Of a DNA stretch of 43,162 nt, positions 16,210 through 24,254 are shown in pieces. How positions within the stretch are numbered: position 1 is the stretch's first letter; each line of letters begins with the position of its first letter. The notes beneath the pieces were generated by a model. The model was given only the letters and a program-made list of their open reading frames with translations, searched no databases and was not told the DNA's origin. The position numbers were made by a program, and so were the translations under genes. Origin of the DNA: Baaleninema simplex PCC 7105 (lineage in GTDB: Bacteria > Cyanobacteriota > Cyanobacteriia > Cyanobacteriales > Geitlerinemataceae); contig NZ_KB235959.1 of assembly GCF_000332355.1 (NCBI RefSeq), forward strand, positions 457,231 through 500,392, given 5' to 3'.

Positions 16210-16440
16210 ATGGTAGATACATTCGATCGCAAATATTCCAATATTCAACGTTGGATCGTAGAACATGACGGATGGATTCAGCTTGGCGACGACCCAGACG
16301 GTCCTTTGACCTCGTTCGTTCGCGCTCTCGATATGGGTAGAATGCCTTGGGAAGGTCGCTCGCAATACCGTAGTCTAGACGAGGCATTGCAAGATTTGGA
16401 TTCAGCGTTAGCCCAAATTTTGAAAAAGCTTTACGGTTAG
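16210..16440 (+). CDS. Small conserved-looking hypothetical, 76 aa
   Basis: ATG 16210 to TAG 16440, with a weak CTTGAG ribosome site. Soluble, with four Trp/Tyr-rich clusters and two acidic patches. It starts MVDTFDRKYSNIQRWIVEHD and ends in a likely amphipathic helix, SLDEALQDLDSALAQILKKL. I do not recognise the family. It lies 21 bp before the EcfT-like gene on the same strand, so it may share its transcript. Codon use fits the host. Confidence 0.75.
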   Translation: MVDTFDRKYSNIQRWIVEHDGWIQLGDDPDGPLTSFVRALDMGRMPWEGRSQYRSLDEALQDLDSALAQILKKLYG

Positions 16441-16461
16441 GCGATCGGCTACAATTTCGGA

Positions 16462-17481
16462 ATGGATTTACTGCGTTCTCTCCCCCTAGGCTTGTACCTG
16501 GAAAAACCCGTTACCTGGCTGCACCACCTCGATGCCAGGGTAAAACTCGTCTGGTTGATGAGTTTTCTCGTCACGCCACTTTTAGCAAATCCGATTTGGC
16601 GTATATCTCTCGTAGTATTCCTGATTTTCATCACGTTAGCAGCGGCAATTCCCTTACGGGTGTGGCGACAACAGATGGGATGGTTGATATTTTTCTGTCT
16701 GACGGTGCTTCTCATCGGCGCGATCACCCCAGACAGTCTCACCGATACCCACCAACCCCGTCTCCCCGCCGACGAACTCGCGTTCGCCCAACAAGAGGCG
16801 ATCGTTCCCGAAGAACCCGATCGCAATCCCTGGTACGATCCCTTTGGCTGGGGAGTTGAGGAAGAAGACGCCAACGACGCGACAGATACCGCTACCACTC
16901 CAACAATTCCCGATTTAACCGAACTCCCGCAACCGACGGACTATCGTTATATATGGTTCGATCGCGGGCCGTTGGCGATTACCCGCCATTCTCTCGATCT
17001 GGCCGTTAGCATTAGTACGCTGCTGTTTACGCTGATTTACAGCACGAACCTCTATTTATTGACCACGTCACCCGAAGCGATTACCGACGGGTTAGAAGAC
17101 CTCATGCGACCGTTGCGTTGGTTCGATCTTCCCGTGACCGAAATCGCCTTGACGCTCACGCTCTCCTTGCGCTTTTTGCCCTTAGTTTTAGAAGAAATTC
17201 AAAACCTCTCGCGATCGATCCAAACTCGCGCCATTAACTGGAAAAAACTGGGATTTCGCGGAACCTCAAAAATCTGGCTCGTCGTCGCCGAACGCTTGCT
17301 CGAAAACCTACTGTTGAGGGCGGCGCAAATCTCCTCGGCGATGGAAGTTCGCGGTTTCACCAGTCCCGATCGCCATCGCGTTCTCTGGCACGAGTCTCGC
17401 TTGCGCGTCTCTGATTTCGTGGCGATCGCCCTGTTAATCATCTTCTGGGGCGTCCGCGTTATCTGGGGATGGGAAGCGTAG
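16462..17481 (+). CDS. EcfT/CbiQ-like transmembrane protein
   Basis: 339 aa, related to the T component of energy-coupling-factor importers, the membrane scaffold that couples ATPases to a substrate-binding S unit. N-terminal TM segments (about 28-90) follow LHHLDARVKLVW. A polar, acidic insert of ~60 residues (about 100-160) interrupts the membrane part. Then come TMs and the two coupling helices with RSIQTRAINW and SSAMEVRGF, the positions of the Ala-Arg-Gly motifs. The first motif is degenerate (RAIN). A final TM closes the chain. No ATPase or S-component gene is adjacent, so the vitamin or metal substrate is unknown. Cyanobacteria and plastids carry such solitary CbiQ-like proteins. Confidence 0.85.
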   Translation: MDLLRSLPLGLYLEKPVTWLHHLDARVKLVWLMSFLVTPLLANPIWRISLVVFLIFITLAAAIPLRVWRQQMGWLIFFCLTVLLIGAITPDSLTDTHQPRLPADELAFAQQEAIVPEEPDRNPWYDPFGWGVEEEDANDATDTATTPTIPDLTELPQPTDYRYIWFDRGPLAITRHSLDLAVSISTLLFTLIYSTNLYLLTTSPEAITDGLEDLMRPLRWFDLPVTEIALTLTLSLRFLPLVLEEIQNLSRSIQTRAINWKKLGFRGTSKIWLVVAERLLENLLLRAAQISSAMEVRGFTSPDRHRVLWHESRLRVSDFVAIALLIIFWGVRVIWGWEA

Positions 17482-17560
17482 TCAGGGAAGAGGGAAAAGG
17501 GAAGAGTGACGTGAAATCTTATCTCGTCATCCTCTCATCTCGTCATTAACCGGTTGGGGC

Positions 17561-17630
17561 GGTGCGTGACGCGGTAATACCATTGACCTGAATTCGATCG
17601 CATTTTCTCGCCGCGTCACGGCACCCTACC
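17561..17630. repeat. Inverted-repeat element GGTGCGTGACGCGG, copy 2
   Basis: GGTGCGTGACGCGG (17561-17574) pairs with CCGCGTCACGGCACC (17611-17625, one inserted base), and CCTACC follows. Related in the outer arms to 14816-14878. Confidence 0.7.
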
Positions 17631-17675
17631 GATTCTCATCATCCCCTCATCTCATCATTATCTCATCACCTGCCA

Positions 17676-18755
17676 TTAAACCGGGTGATAGAAGAACGCT
17701 AAGCCGACGACGGCGTAAGTAGCGATGAGTAATACCCCTTCTAACCAATCCGATCGCCCGTCGGAACTGACGGAATTTGCTAAAGCTACAGCGACGACGA
17801 CGGCGACTAACTCGAACGGGTTAAAGTTTAAATCCATCGGTTGACCGAAAACCCAACCCGCTAAAACCAATACGGGAGCGACGAATAAGGCGATTTGCAA
17901 ACTCGATCCCATGGCCACGGTCATCGAGAGATCCATTTTGTTCTTCATAGCCACAGTAACGGCTGTGGCGTGTTCGGCGGCGTTCCCGATAATCGGTACG
18001 AGAATCGCCCCGGTAAACAATGCGGTCAATCCCAGGCTTTCGGTGGCGGGTTCTAAGGAATCGACCAGTAACTCGGACTCGTACGCGACGGCGAGGGTAC
18101 AAACCAGTAAAACCCCCGACCACAGCCAGGGATTGGGTCTTTCTCCCGCTTCGCCAGAATGGGTTTCGAGTTCGGCTTCTCCCACGTCGCAGAGGTAGGC
18201 GTGGGTTTTCATGGAAAATAGCAGGGTCAGTCCGTAGACGACGATGAGAACCACTGCTACAGCACTGGAGAGTTGGCGAATGGTGGGTTCTGTAATGCCG
18301 TTGGAGGTGATGACGACGGCGGTGGGAATCAAAATCGCGACGGTGGCGAGGTTCATGGCGGAGGCGTTCAAGCGAGCCATGACCGATTGAAAGGTTTGTT
18401 CTTTGTACCGCAGACCCCCGAGGAACATGGACAGTCCCATGACAAGGAGCAGGTTTCCGAGAATCGAGCCGGTGATGCTGGCTTTGACCACTTCGATCGA
18501 TCCGGCTCTCAGGGCAATCAGGGCGATAATCAGTTCGGTGGCGTTGCCGAAAGTGGCGTTGAGCAGTCCGCCAACAGTGGGGCCGACGACAACGGCTAGT
18601 TCTTCGGTGGCGGCTCCCATCCAGGCGGCCAGGGGAACGATCGCACAGGCGGCGGTGATGAAAATCCAGGTGTCCCCCCACTCGAAGACTTCAGCGGAGA
18701 TCGAAATGGGGACGAACGCCAACAATGCAAGAAAAATTAAGTTTTTGACGGACAT
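17676..18755 (-). CDS. Calcium/proton exchanger (CAX family)
   Basis: 359 aa, with about 11 hydrophobic segments and no cleavable signal. It shows both signature repeats of the family: GLLNATFGNATELIIALIAL (about 62-81) and VPIIGNAAEHATAVTVAMKN (about 254-273). The acidic residues (Glu in GNATE and GNAAEH) exchange Ca2+ for H+. The central loop between the halves (VGEAELETHSGEAGERP) is acidic, as in microbial CAX proteins. By family it exports cytosolic Ca2+, in bacteria across the plasma membrane. ATG 18755 begins a normal N-terminus. It stands alone, convergent with the EcfT-like gene. Confidence 0.93.
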   Translation of the reverse strand: MSVKNLIFLALLAFVPISISAEVFEWGDTWIFITAACAIVPLAAWMGAATEELAVVVGPTVGGLLNATFGNATELIIALIALRAGSIEVVKASITGSILGNLLLVMGLSMFLGGLRYKEQTFQSVMARLNASAMNLATVAILIPTAVVITSNGITEPTIRQLSSAVAVVLIVVYGLTLLFSMKTHAYLCDVGEAELETHSGEAGERPNPWLWSGVLLVCTLAVAYESELLVDSLEPATESLGLTALFTGAILVPIIGNAAEHATAVTVAMKNKMDLSMTVAMGSSLQIALFVAPVLVLAGWVFGQPMDLNFNPFELVAVVVAVALANSVSSDGRSDWLEGVLLIATYAVVGLAFFYHPV

Positions 18756-19273
18756 TGGGTTTCGTTGTGCTGTTGGATCGCAATACCACCGTCCAGCATA
18801 AAGGGAGATTTGAATTCTGGTGGCGTTCTGCTGGAAGCGATCGCCCGCTTCGACGGAAAGTTGGGATCGCTGGGATCGCCGCGAGGTCGGAAATTAAGTT
18901 GACTTTGACCGTTTTAAAGACTTCGATCGGGATCGTTTGTCATCAAAAACTAGGATCGTTGACGAACTGTAAAATAACGCAATTGTTCGTTACAAGATTT
19001 GAAAATAAGAATGAGAGTGGTACAATAAAGCAAATTAAAACTGCGATACACTTAAAGTCCAGCGTCGCGTTTTAGGAAAGTTTTTTTCAGTCGTTCGAGC
19101 GCTACAGAGAACACACTTCAAAAGATTTGAGGTGGGTGTCTCGTCCGCTTTTAACCCCCATCGCACGCCATTTTACGTCGTCTCGATCCCTTGCATCTCG
19201 AAAGACGAAACACGGCGATCGCGAACGTGACGAAACGCTCGAAAAACTAACGCAAGAAGCGAAGAGAATTCCC
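18756..19273. other. Intergenic region upstream of the GH57 gene
   Basis: About 520 bases. The GH57 frame is open back to 19127, but that stretch lacks family similarity. It holds one good sigma-70-like promoter (18999-19026), HIP1-like sites and no other gene or RNA that I can support. Confidence 0.5.
18999..19026 (+). promoter_or_regulatory. Candidate sigma-70 promoter of the GH57 gene
   Basis: TTGAAA (18999-19004), a 16-base spacer ending TGG, then TACAAT (19021-19026): near-consensus -35, extended -10 and -10. This leaves a 5' leader of about 240 bases to ATG 19274. Confidence 0.5.
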
Positions 19274-21883
19274 ATGACTTTCACGTCCAAAGCTAACTCC
19301 ATCGGTGCAACAGAGGGACAGTCCGCTCCAGCGATCGCACCTCGCGTTACGGCTAAAGGGGTGTGCGTCACCCTCCACGGACATTTCTACCAACCGCCGC
19401 GAGAAAACCCCTATCTCGACGCGATCGAACACCAACCGAGCGCTCGTCCCTTTCACGATTGGAACGAACGCATCCATTACGAATGCTATCGTCCCAACGC
19501 CTTCGCCCGAGTTCTCAACGATCGCGGCGAAGTGGTCGAAATCGTCAACAACTACGAGTATCTCAGCTTTAACATCGGGCCGACCTTGATGAACTGGCTG
19601 GCGCGGTACGACTTGGAAGTCTACGAACGCATCCTCGAAGCCGATCGCCGCAGTTGCGATCGCCTCGACGGCCACGGCAACGCCATCGCCCAAGTCTATA
19701 ACCACATCATTCTTCCGCTGGCGAACGATCGCGACAAACGCACTCAAATTCGCTGGGGGAAAGCCGACTTCAAATCCCACTTCGGACGAGATCCCGAAGG
19801 AATGTGGCTGGCAGAAACCGCCGTCGATTACCCGACCCTCGAAGCCCTCATCGACGAAGGCATTAAGTTCCTGATTCTCGCCCCGTCTCAAGTCGAACGC
19901 TGTCGGGTGTTACCGAACGAAGACACTCCCGATCCCGATTGGCACGAAGTCGGCGGCGGACAGATCGATCCGACTCGTCCCTATCGCTGCTACCTAAAAA
20001 ATGCAGACGGACAGCCCGATTCCACCCGTCCCTACATCGACATCTTTTTCTACGACGGGCCGATTTCTCGAGACATCGGCTTTAACGACTTGTTATCCAA
20101 CGCCAACACCCTAGCCGGTCGGTTGGGGATGGCCGTTCACGGCGATCGCCGTCCCGCACAACTGATTTCGGTTGCGACCGATGGCGAAACCTTCGGCCAC
20201 CATAAAGGCGGAACCGAAAAATGTATCGCTTACAGCTTCACCCAGGAATTCCCCAACCGGGATTGGACGGTGACGAATTACGGCCACTACCTGAGTCAAA
20301 ACCCGCCGCAGTGGGAATGCGAACTCAAACCCGTCACCGCTTGGAGTTGTTCTCACGGGGTCGAGCGCTGGCGAGACGACTGTGGCTGTGGCGGCGGCGG
20401 CGGAACTCAGCAGAAATGGCGTCGCCCCCTGCGAGACAGCCTCGATTGGCTGCGCGATCGCCTGGTAGACCTCTACGAACGAGAAGCAGGGCGCTTGTTG
20501 CGCGATCCTTGGGTCGCACGGGACGAGTACATCGGGGTGTTGAAAAATCGCTCGAAAGAAAACGTCGCCGCGTTCCTGTCCCGTCACCAACGACACGCCC
20601 TCAACGCCGAAGAACAAATCGACGTCCTGCGTCTGCTGGAAATGCAGCGACACAGCCTGTTGATGTACACCAGTTGCGGTTGGTTTTTCGAGGAACTGTC
20701 CCGCCCTGAAGGGACGCAGATTTTACGGTACGCCGCACGAGCGATCGAACTGGCCGGACAGGTAACGGGGTGCGATCTCGAACCGGAATTCGTACAGCGG
20801 TTAGCCCAAGCCCCGAGTAACGTTCCCTTCTTCAAAGACGGGGCGGCGGTATACGTTCACAACGTCAAACCCGCCCAAGTCAGCCTCGAACAAATCGCCG
20901 CCCACTACGCCATCAGTTCCCTGTTCCAGCCCTACCACCCCGAACAGCGGGTGTACTGCTACCAGGCGCGACAACTGGACTACCAACTCCAGCGCATGGG
21001 AACTCTGACCTTGGCGGTGGGTCAACTGCAACTGACCTCAGAAATCACCTGGGAAACCCTGAATTTGAGCTTTGCGGTGTTGCACCTGGGAAGTTTAGAT
21101 TTTCACTGCTGCATTCAACCGTTTGCCGGTCGCTTAGAATACCGTCAAAAATCCCAGGCGTTGTTCGAGGCGTTGGAATCGACGAGTGCGGCGCAAACCA
21201 TCTTGACGATGAATCACTACTTCGACGGGAAAACCTTCGGCTTGTCCGACTTGTTCGCCGAAGAAGAAGAGCGGGTGATCCATCAAATCGAACGGGAAAC
21301 CCTCAAACGGCTCGATCGCCTCTACGCTCAGGTGTATCGGGAAAACTACGGCGTGTTGAAAGCCTTCCAGCGCAACGATTTACCCGTACCGCGCGAGTTA
21401 CAAGTGGCGGCAGAAATCGCCCTCAGCCAACGCTGTCTCGAAGCCGTGCGCGGTTTGGTGCAGCAGGTGGGACGCTTGGCCGATCGCCCGTTGAAAAAAG
21501 ACTACTGGGTGGAATTGGAGGCGATCGCCACCGAAGCCGTCAGTTTGCGCTGTCACCTCAACGTACCGGAGGCGAAACAGTCCCTCGAACAGTTGATTTG
21601 GCGAACCCTATGGCACGTGTTGCACGCTGACGATTTCGCCGGAGGTCTCGATCGCGTCCTTGAGATCGACAAACTCGTTCGACTGTCTGACAAACTGCAA
21701 TTGGGCTTGTCTCTCGATCGCATTCAGGAATTGTATTACAACTGGTTGCACGGTCACGTAGGCAATTGGTGTCCGATGTTAGCCGCTGTCGAGCCGGACT
21801 TCGCCGCCGTTCCCGACACCCTGAGCGCCTTGTTAGAACTCGGCAATTCCCTCGGTATCGATACCACAGTTTGGCGCAGTTAA
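19274..21883 (+). CDS. Glycoside hydrolase family 57 protein with DUF3536
   Basis: ATG 19274 (after GAAGAG) gives 869 aa. The frame is open to 19127, but the region upstream is unlike the family. The N-terminal GH57 barrel shows TLHGHFYQPPRENPY, DPEGMWLAETAVDYPTLE with the likely nucleophile Glu, and LISVATDGETFGHHKGG with the likely acid Asp. GH57 enzymes act on alpha-glucans (amylase, branching or transferase activity). The C-terminal ~500 residues match DUF3536, helical and of unknown role. A Cys/Gly cluster, CGCGGGGG, sits in a loop between them. Cytosolic, with no signal, so a role in glycogen or storage-glucan metabolism is likely but unproven. Monocistronic. Confidence 0.92.
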   Translation: MTFTSKANSIGATEGQSAPAIAPRVTAKGVCVTLHGHFYQPPRENPYLDAIEHQPSARPFHDWNERIHYECYRPNAFARVLNDRGEVVEIVNNYEYLSFNIGPTLMNWLARYDLEVYERILEADRRSCDRLDGHGNAIAQVYNHIILPLANDRDKRTQIRWGKADFKSHFGRDPEGMWLAETAVDYPTLEALIDEGIKFLILAPSQVERCRVLPNEDTPDPDWHEVGGGQIDPTRPYRCYLKNADGQPDSTRPYIDIFFYDGPISRDIGFNDLLSNANTLAGRLGMAVHGDRRPAQLISVATDGETFGHHKGGTEKCIAYSFTQEFPNRDWTVTNYGHYLSQNPPQWECELKPVTAWSCSHGVERWRDDCGCGGGGGTQQKWRRPLRDSLDWLRDRLVDLYEREAGRLLRDPWVARDEYIGVLKNRSKENVAAFLSRHQRHALNAEEQIDVLRLLEMQRHSLLMYTSCGWFFEELSRPEGTQILRYAARAIELAGQVTGCDLEPEFVQRLAQAPSNVPFFKDGAAVYVHNVKPAQVSLEQIAAHYAISSLFQPYHPEQRVYCYQARQLDYQLQRMGTLTLAVGQLQLTSEITWETLNLSFAVLHLGSLDFHCCIQPFAGRLEYRQKSQALFEALESTSAAQTILTMNHYFDGKTFGLSDLFAEEEERVIHQIERETLKRLDRLYAQVYRENYGVLKAFQRNDLPVPRELQVAAEIALSQRCLEAVRGLVQQVGRLADRPLKKDYWVELEAIATEAVSLRCHLNVPEAKQSLEQLIWRTLWHVLHADDFAGGLDRVLEIDKLVRLSDKLQLGLSLDRIQELYYNWLHGHVGNWCPMLAAVEPDFAAVPDTLSALLELGNSLGIDTTVWRS

Positions 21884-21970
21884 GAGAGGGAGAGGGGAAG
21901 AGGGGGAGAAAGGGAGAAACTCTCAACTCTCAATTGTTTTCTCTCCTCATCTCATCATCCCCTCACCTCG

Positions 21971-22633
21971 CTACAACAGTCCTCGATAGCGGATAAATAG
22001 TAAAATGGCCGCCCAAGAGCCCAACGCCACCTTAATGGCTACCAAAATATTCAAAATCGGTATCCAACCGCCGCTGATGAGGGTTCCCACCTCGCCGTGG
22101 GGCGGTTCTATCCCCACCAAAGACAACCCGGCCAGCACAATAAACACCAATACCGAAATCTTCTCCCACGTCGCGGCGTGCCAGCGTTGGTAAATCGCTT
22201 CCATCCACTGAGGCGAAGAGGTAATCGCCACCAATCCGATCGCCGTTCCGCCAGCCACCCCAGCCGCAAAACCACCGCCGGGACTGAGATGTCCTCGAAT
22301 CGCCAGTTCGATGCTGATGAGAGCCGAAATCGTCGCCCCCAGACGGGCCAGCACGATCGACGGGCCGTCGTTAAATTGATAGACCGTACAGGTGGGGCGT
22401 TCGTCCGCCAGCAGAAACCGCACCCCTAAAATTGCCAACGTAAAGACCACCACTTCAAAAATCGTGTCGTAGAGGCGATTTCTAAAAATAATGCCCGACA
22501 CCGCATTGGGGACGCCGCTGTCTTGCACGATGGTTTCAACGATCGAAACATCCGTCAAGTTGAGATCGGGATCGGGAAAAAACAGTATTTTCAAGCACAG
22601 AGCGATCCCCGCAGCCAAATAAACCCACTTCAT
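21971..22633 (-). CDS. mrpB: Mrp antiporter subunit B with fused MbhE-like N-terminus
   Basis: 220 aa. Residues ~95-220 form the MnhB/MrpB membrane domain (LARLGATISALISIELAIRGHLSPGGGFAAGVAGG, here spanning two segments). Residues 1-75 resemble the C-terminal MbhE-like piece that normally ends MrpA: a TM, a short loop with NAVSGIIFRNRLYDT, then EVVVFTLAILGVRFLL. So part of MrpA appears fused to MrpB. The start overlaps the previous stop (ATGA). Last gene of the operon. The complex exchanges Na+ for H+ across the membrane. Confidence 0.85.
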   Translation of the reverse strand: MKWVYLAAGIALCLKILFFPDPDLNLTDVSIVETIVQDSGVPNAVSGIIFRNRLYDTIFEVVVFTLAILGVRFLLADERPTCTVYQFNDGPSIVLARLGATISALISIELAIRGHLSPGGGFAAGVAGGTAIGLVAITSSPQWMEAIYQRWHAATWEKISVLVFIVLAGLSLVGIEPPHGEVGTLISGGWIPILNILVAIKVALGSWAAILLFIRYRGLL

Positions 22634-23307
22634 GATGAAGTCTCCGTTGAATCGTCCGACATTCCCATTTCCGGCGGCTTCTTCAAACCGCTCGAGTCAG
22701 TGGGGTTGACATAAACTAACTCCGCCGTAGGGGGGAGTTGCCCCTGTAAGATCTCGTAGAGCCGCCGGACTCGCGTCTGAAGCTGGTAAACGGGCGCAGA
22801 ATCTGACGCCGGAGACTCTGCCGGTTCTGACTTCAAGGTCTCCTTCGAGGTCAGCCAAATCGTATGCACGTCTTTAGTCGTTAGAGCAGCTTGTAACGCC
22901 AGCGGACTGGCGTAAGTCACCAGTTCGAGACGCATATGATATTTTCCCAGAGATTGCCGCAGTGCCGAGAGAACTGGAGCCGTTGGGTGAGATCGATCGA
23001 TCTCCGAGACGGCGACGATCTCAGCCTCACCCGACGTTGAGATGGTCTCGGGAGCCAGAACCCCAACGCGCATCATCAAAGAAGAGCGCACCGCGATCGC
23101 ATACAGCGTAATCGAGAGCATCGTCCCGACGAGAGCTTCCGTCAGCGCCACGTCCGCCGCCCCAAACAGAGCGTACACGAGGGCAGCGACAGCCCCTAAA
23201 ATGCCGCGAATCACCAGAGCGTGGTAGGGATTGACCTGCGTGACCAACATTCCCGCCGTTAACGGCAACAAGGCGACGATCGCCACCACGTACCAATCCT
23301 CAGTCAT
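22630..23307 (-). CDS. MbhD-like (MrpA tail) subunit with long soluble C-terminus
   Basis: 225 aa. The first ~80 residues hold three TM segments of the MbhD/DUF4040 type (PYHALVIRGILGAVAALVYA, FGAADVALTEALVGTMLS), which are found near the C-terminus of MrpA in other bacteria. The remaining ~145 residues (about 81-225) are hydrophilic, beginning APETISTSGEAE and containing QLQTRVRRLYEILQGQLPP. They match no Mrp subunit that I know. The start overlaps mrpG by 8 bp and the end overlaps mrpB by 4 bp. The soluble tail should lie in the cytoplasm if the topology follows MrpA, and a regulatory role is only a guess. Confidence 0.8.
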   Translation of the reverse strand: MTEDWYVVAIVALLPLTAGMLVTQVNPYHALVIRGILGAVAALVYALFGAADVALTEALVGTMLSITLYAIAVRSSLMMRVGVLAPETISTSGEAEIVAVSEIDRSHPTAPVLSALRQSLGKYHMRLELVTYASPLALQAALTTKDVHTIWLTSKETLKSEPAESPASDSAPVYQLQTRVRRLYEILQGQLPPTAELVYVNPTDSSGLKKPPEMGMSDDSTETSS

Positions 23308-23578
23308 TGCCTCCTCCCTCCGTCGAACAGTAGGCCAGCACGTAGCCCAGCACCGTATTCCAGATGGCCAGAGAAATCAGCGCCAGTACCAACAGCGGCC
23401 ATTCCTTGGGAATTTTCAGCAGTAGACCGACAATGACCGCCATCGATCCCAAGGTATCGGAGACCGAGAGGCTATGGAGTTTATAGAGTACCGATCGATG
23501 TCCCAAAAGCGGCCAAGTCCCCCAAAACCAGAAGACAACGCCAAGTCCCATCAATCCATAACTCAAAGCATCTATCAT
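23300..23578 (-). CDS. mrpG: Mrp antiporter subunit G
   Basis: 92 aa with three TM segments of the MnhG/PhaG family: FWFWGTWPLLGHRSVLYKLH, SDTLGSMAVIVGLLLKI and LAIWNTVLGYVLAY. MrpG is a small accessory membrane subunit of the Mrp Na+/H+ antiporter. It overlaps mrpF upstream by 4 bp (ATGA) and the MbhD-like gene downstream by 8 bp, so translation is likely coupled. Family length and hydrophobic pattern are normal. Confidence 0.88.
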   Translation of the reverse strand: MIDALSYGLMGLGVVFWFWGTWPLLGHRSVLYKLHSLSVSDTLGSMAVIVGLLLKIPKEWPLLVLALISLAIWNTVLGYVLAYCSTEGGGND

Positions 23579-23829
23579 AATTCGTTTAAGCGTCTGAGAA
23601 CGTGAGCCAACAACATTAACGCCGCATTACCGACACTTAAAATCAATACCCCCACCACGCCGATCGTCCAGTCGTCCCGCAAGACGGCAACCACCAAAAT
23701 CAAGATCGACGTTTTCGTTGCGATGCTGGCAAAAGCCAGCATTTTTTGCCAGATGTTGTCATCCTGCCAAGCTTCGTAAATCGGAAGCAGCAAGGCCAAA
23801 ATCATGGTAATTAAGATGGCGTTCATCAT
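23575..23829 (-). CDS. mrpF: Mrp antiporter subunit F
   Basis: 84 aa with three TM segments of the MnhF/PhaF family: an N-terminal ILITMILALLLPIYEAW, a central FASIATKTSILILVVAVL, and VVGVLILSVGNAALMLLA. It overlaps mrpE and mrpG by 4 bp each. A small subunit of the Mrp complex. The charged loop EAWQDDNIWQK between TM1 and TM2 is normal for the family. Confidence 0.88.
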   Translation of the reverse strand: MMNAILITMILALLLPIYEAWQDDNIWQKMLAFASIATKTSILILVVAVLRDDWTIGVVGVLILSVGNAALMLLAHVLRRLNEL

Positions 23830-24254
23830 GGGGTCTCAGGCCCTCCCCGCTCCTGTACTCTCCCGTTTCCGCGTCGCTGCCGACGCACCCAATGCACTTT
23901 ATACCATCCGTCTTCTTGGTATTTCAAAACAATGGTCTTGGGCGTAAAGGTAATCAGAAAAATATCTAGAAAAATCAGCCCGAGGGTGCGATTGGGCTTA
24001 ACCTGTTCCCGAGTCTGAACTTCCTGGGGATGGGGACGAAAGATCATTTCTAGGGCTTCGAGGTAAGCGATGGGAATGGCCTGGAGAATTTCCCAAAGAA
24101 CGTGAAGCCAGTCTTTGAGGACTGCCCGTTTTGTCGAGCTGCGCGGTAAGAGGAAGGCCACCGCCACCCCAATGAAGATATTGGCCGGGCTGAGGTCGGC
24201 GGTGAGTAAAAACCAGATCGTCAGTCGCAGCAGTAAATCTAGATAGCCAATCAT
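23826..24254 (-). CDS. mrpE: Mrp antiporter subunit E
   Basis: 142 aa from ATG 24254, which overlaps the mrpD stop by 4 bp; the frame is open further but that part is antisense-like. Two N-terminal TM segments (LRLTIWFLLTADLSPANIF, GVAVAFLLP) are followed by a cytosolic part containing AIPIAYLEALEMIFRP and the family block LIFLDIFLITFTPKTIVLKY. The C-terminus is basic, then Gly/Pro-rich. MnhE/MrpE stabilises the antiporter complex. Same operon. Confidence 0.87.
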   Translation of the reverse strand: MIGYLDLLLRLTIWFLLTADLSPANIFIGVAVAFLLPRSSTKRAVLKDWLHVLWEILQAIPIAYLEALEMIFRPHPQEVQTREQVKPNRTLGLIFLDIFLITFTPKTIVLKYQEDGWYKVHWVRRQRRGNGRVQERGGPETP

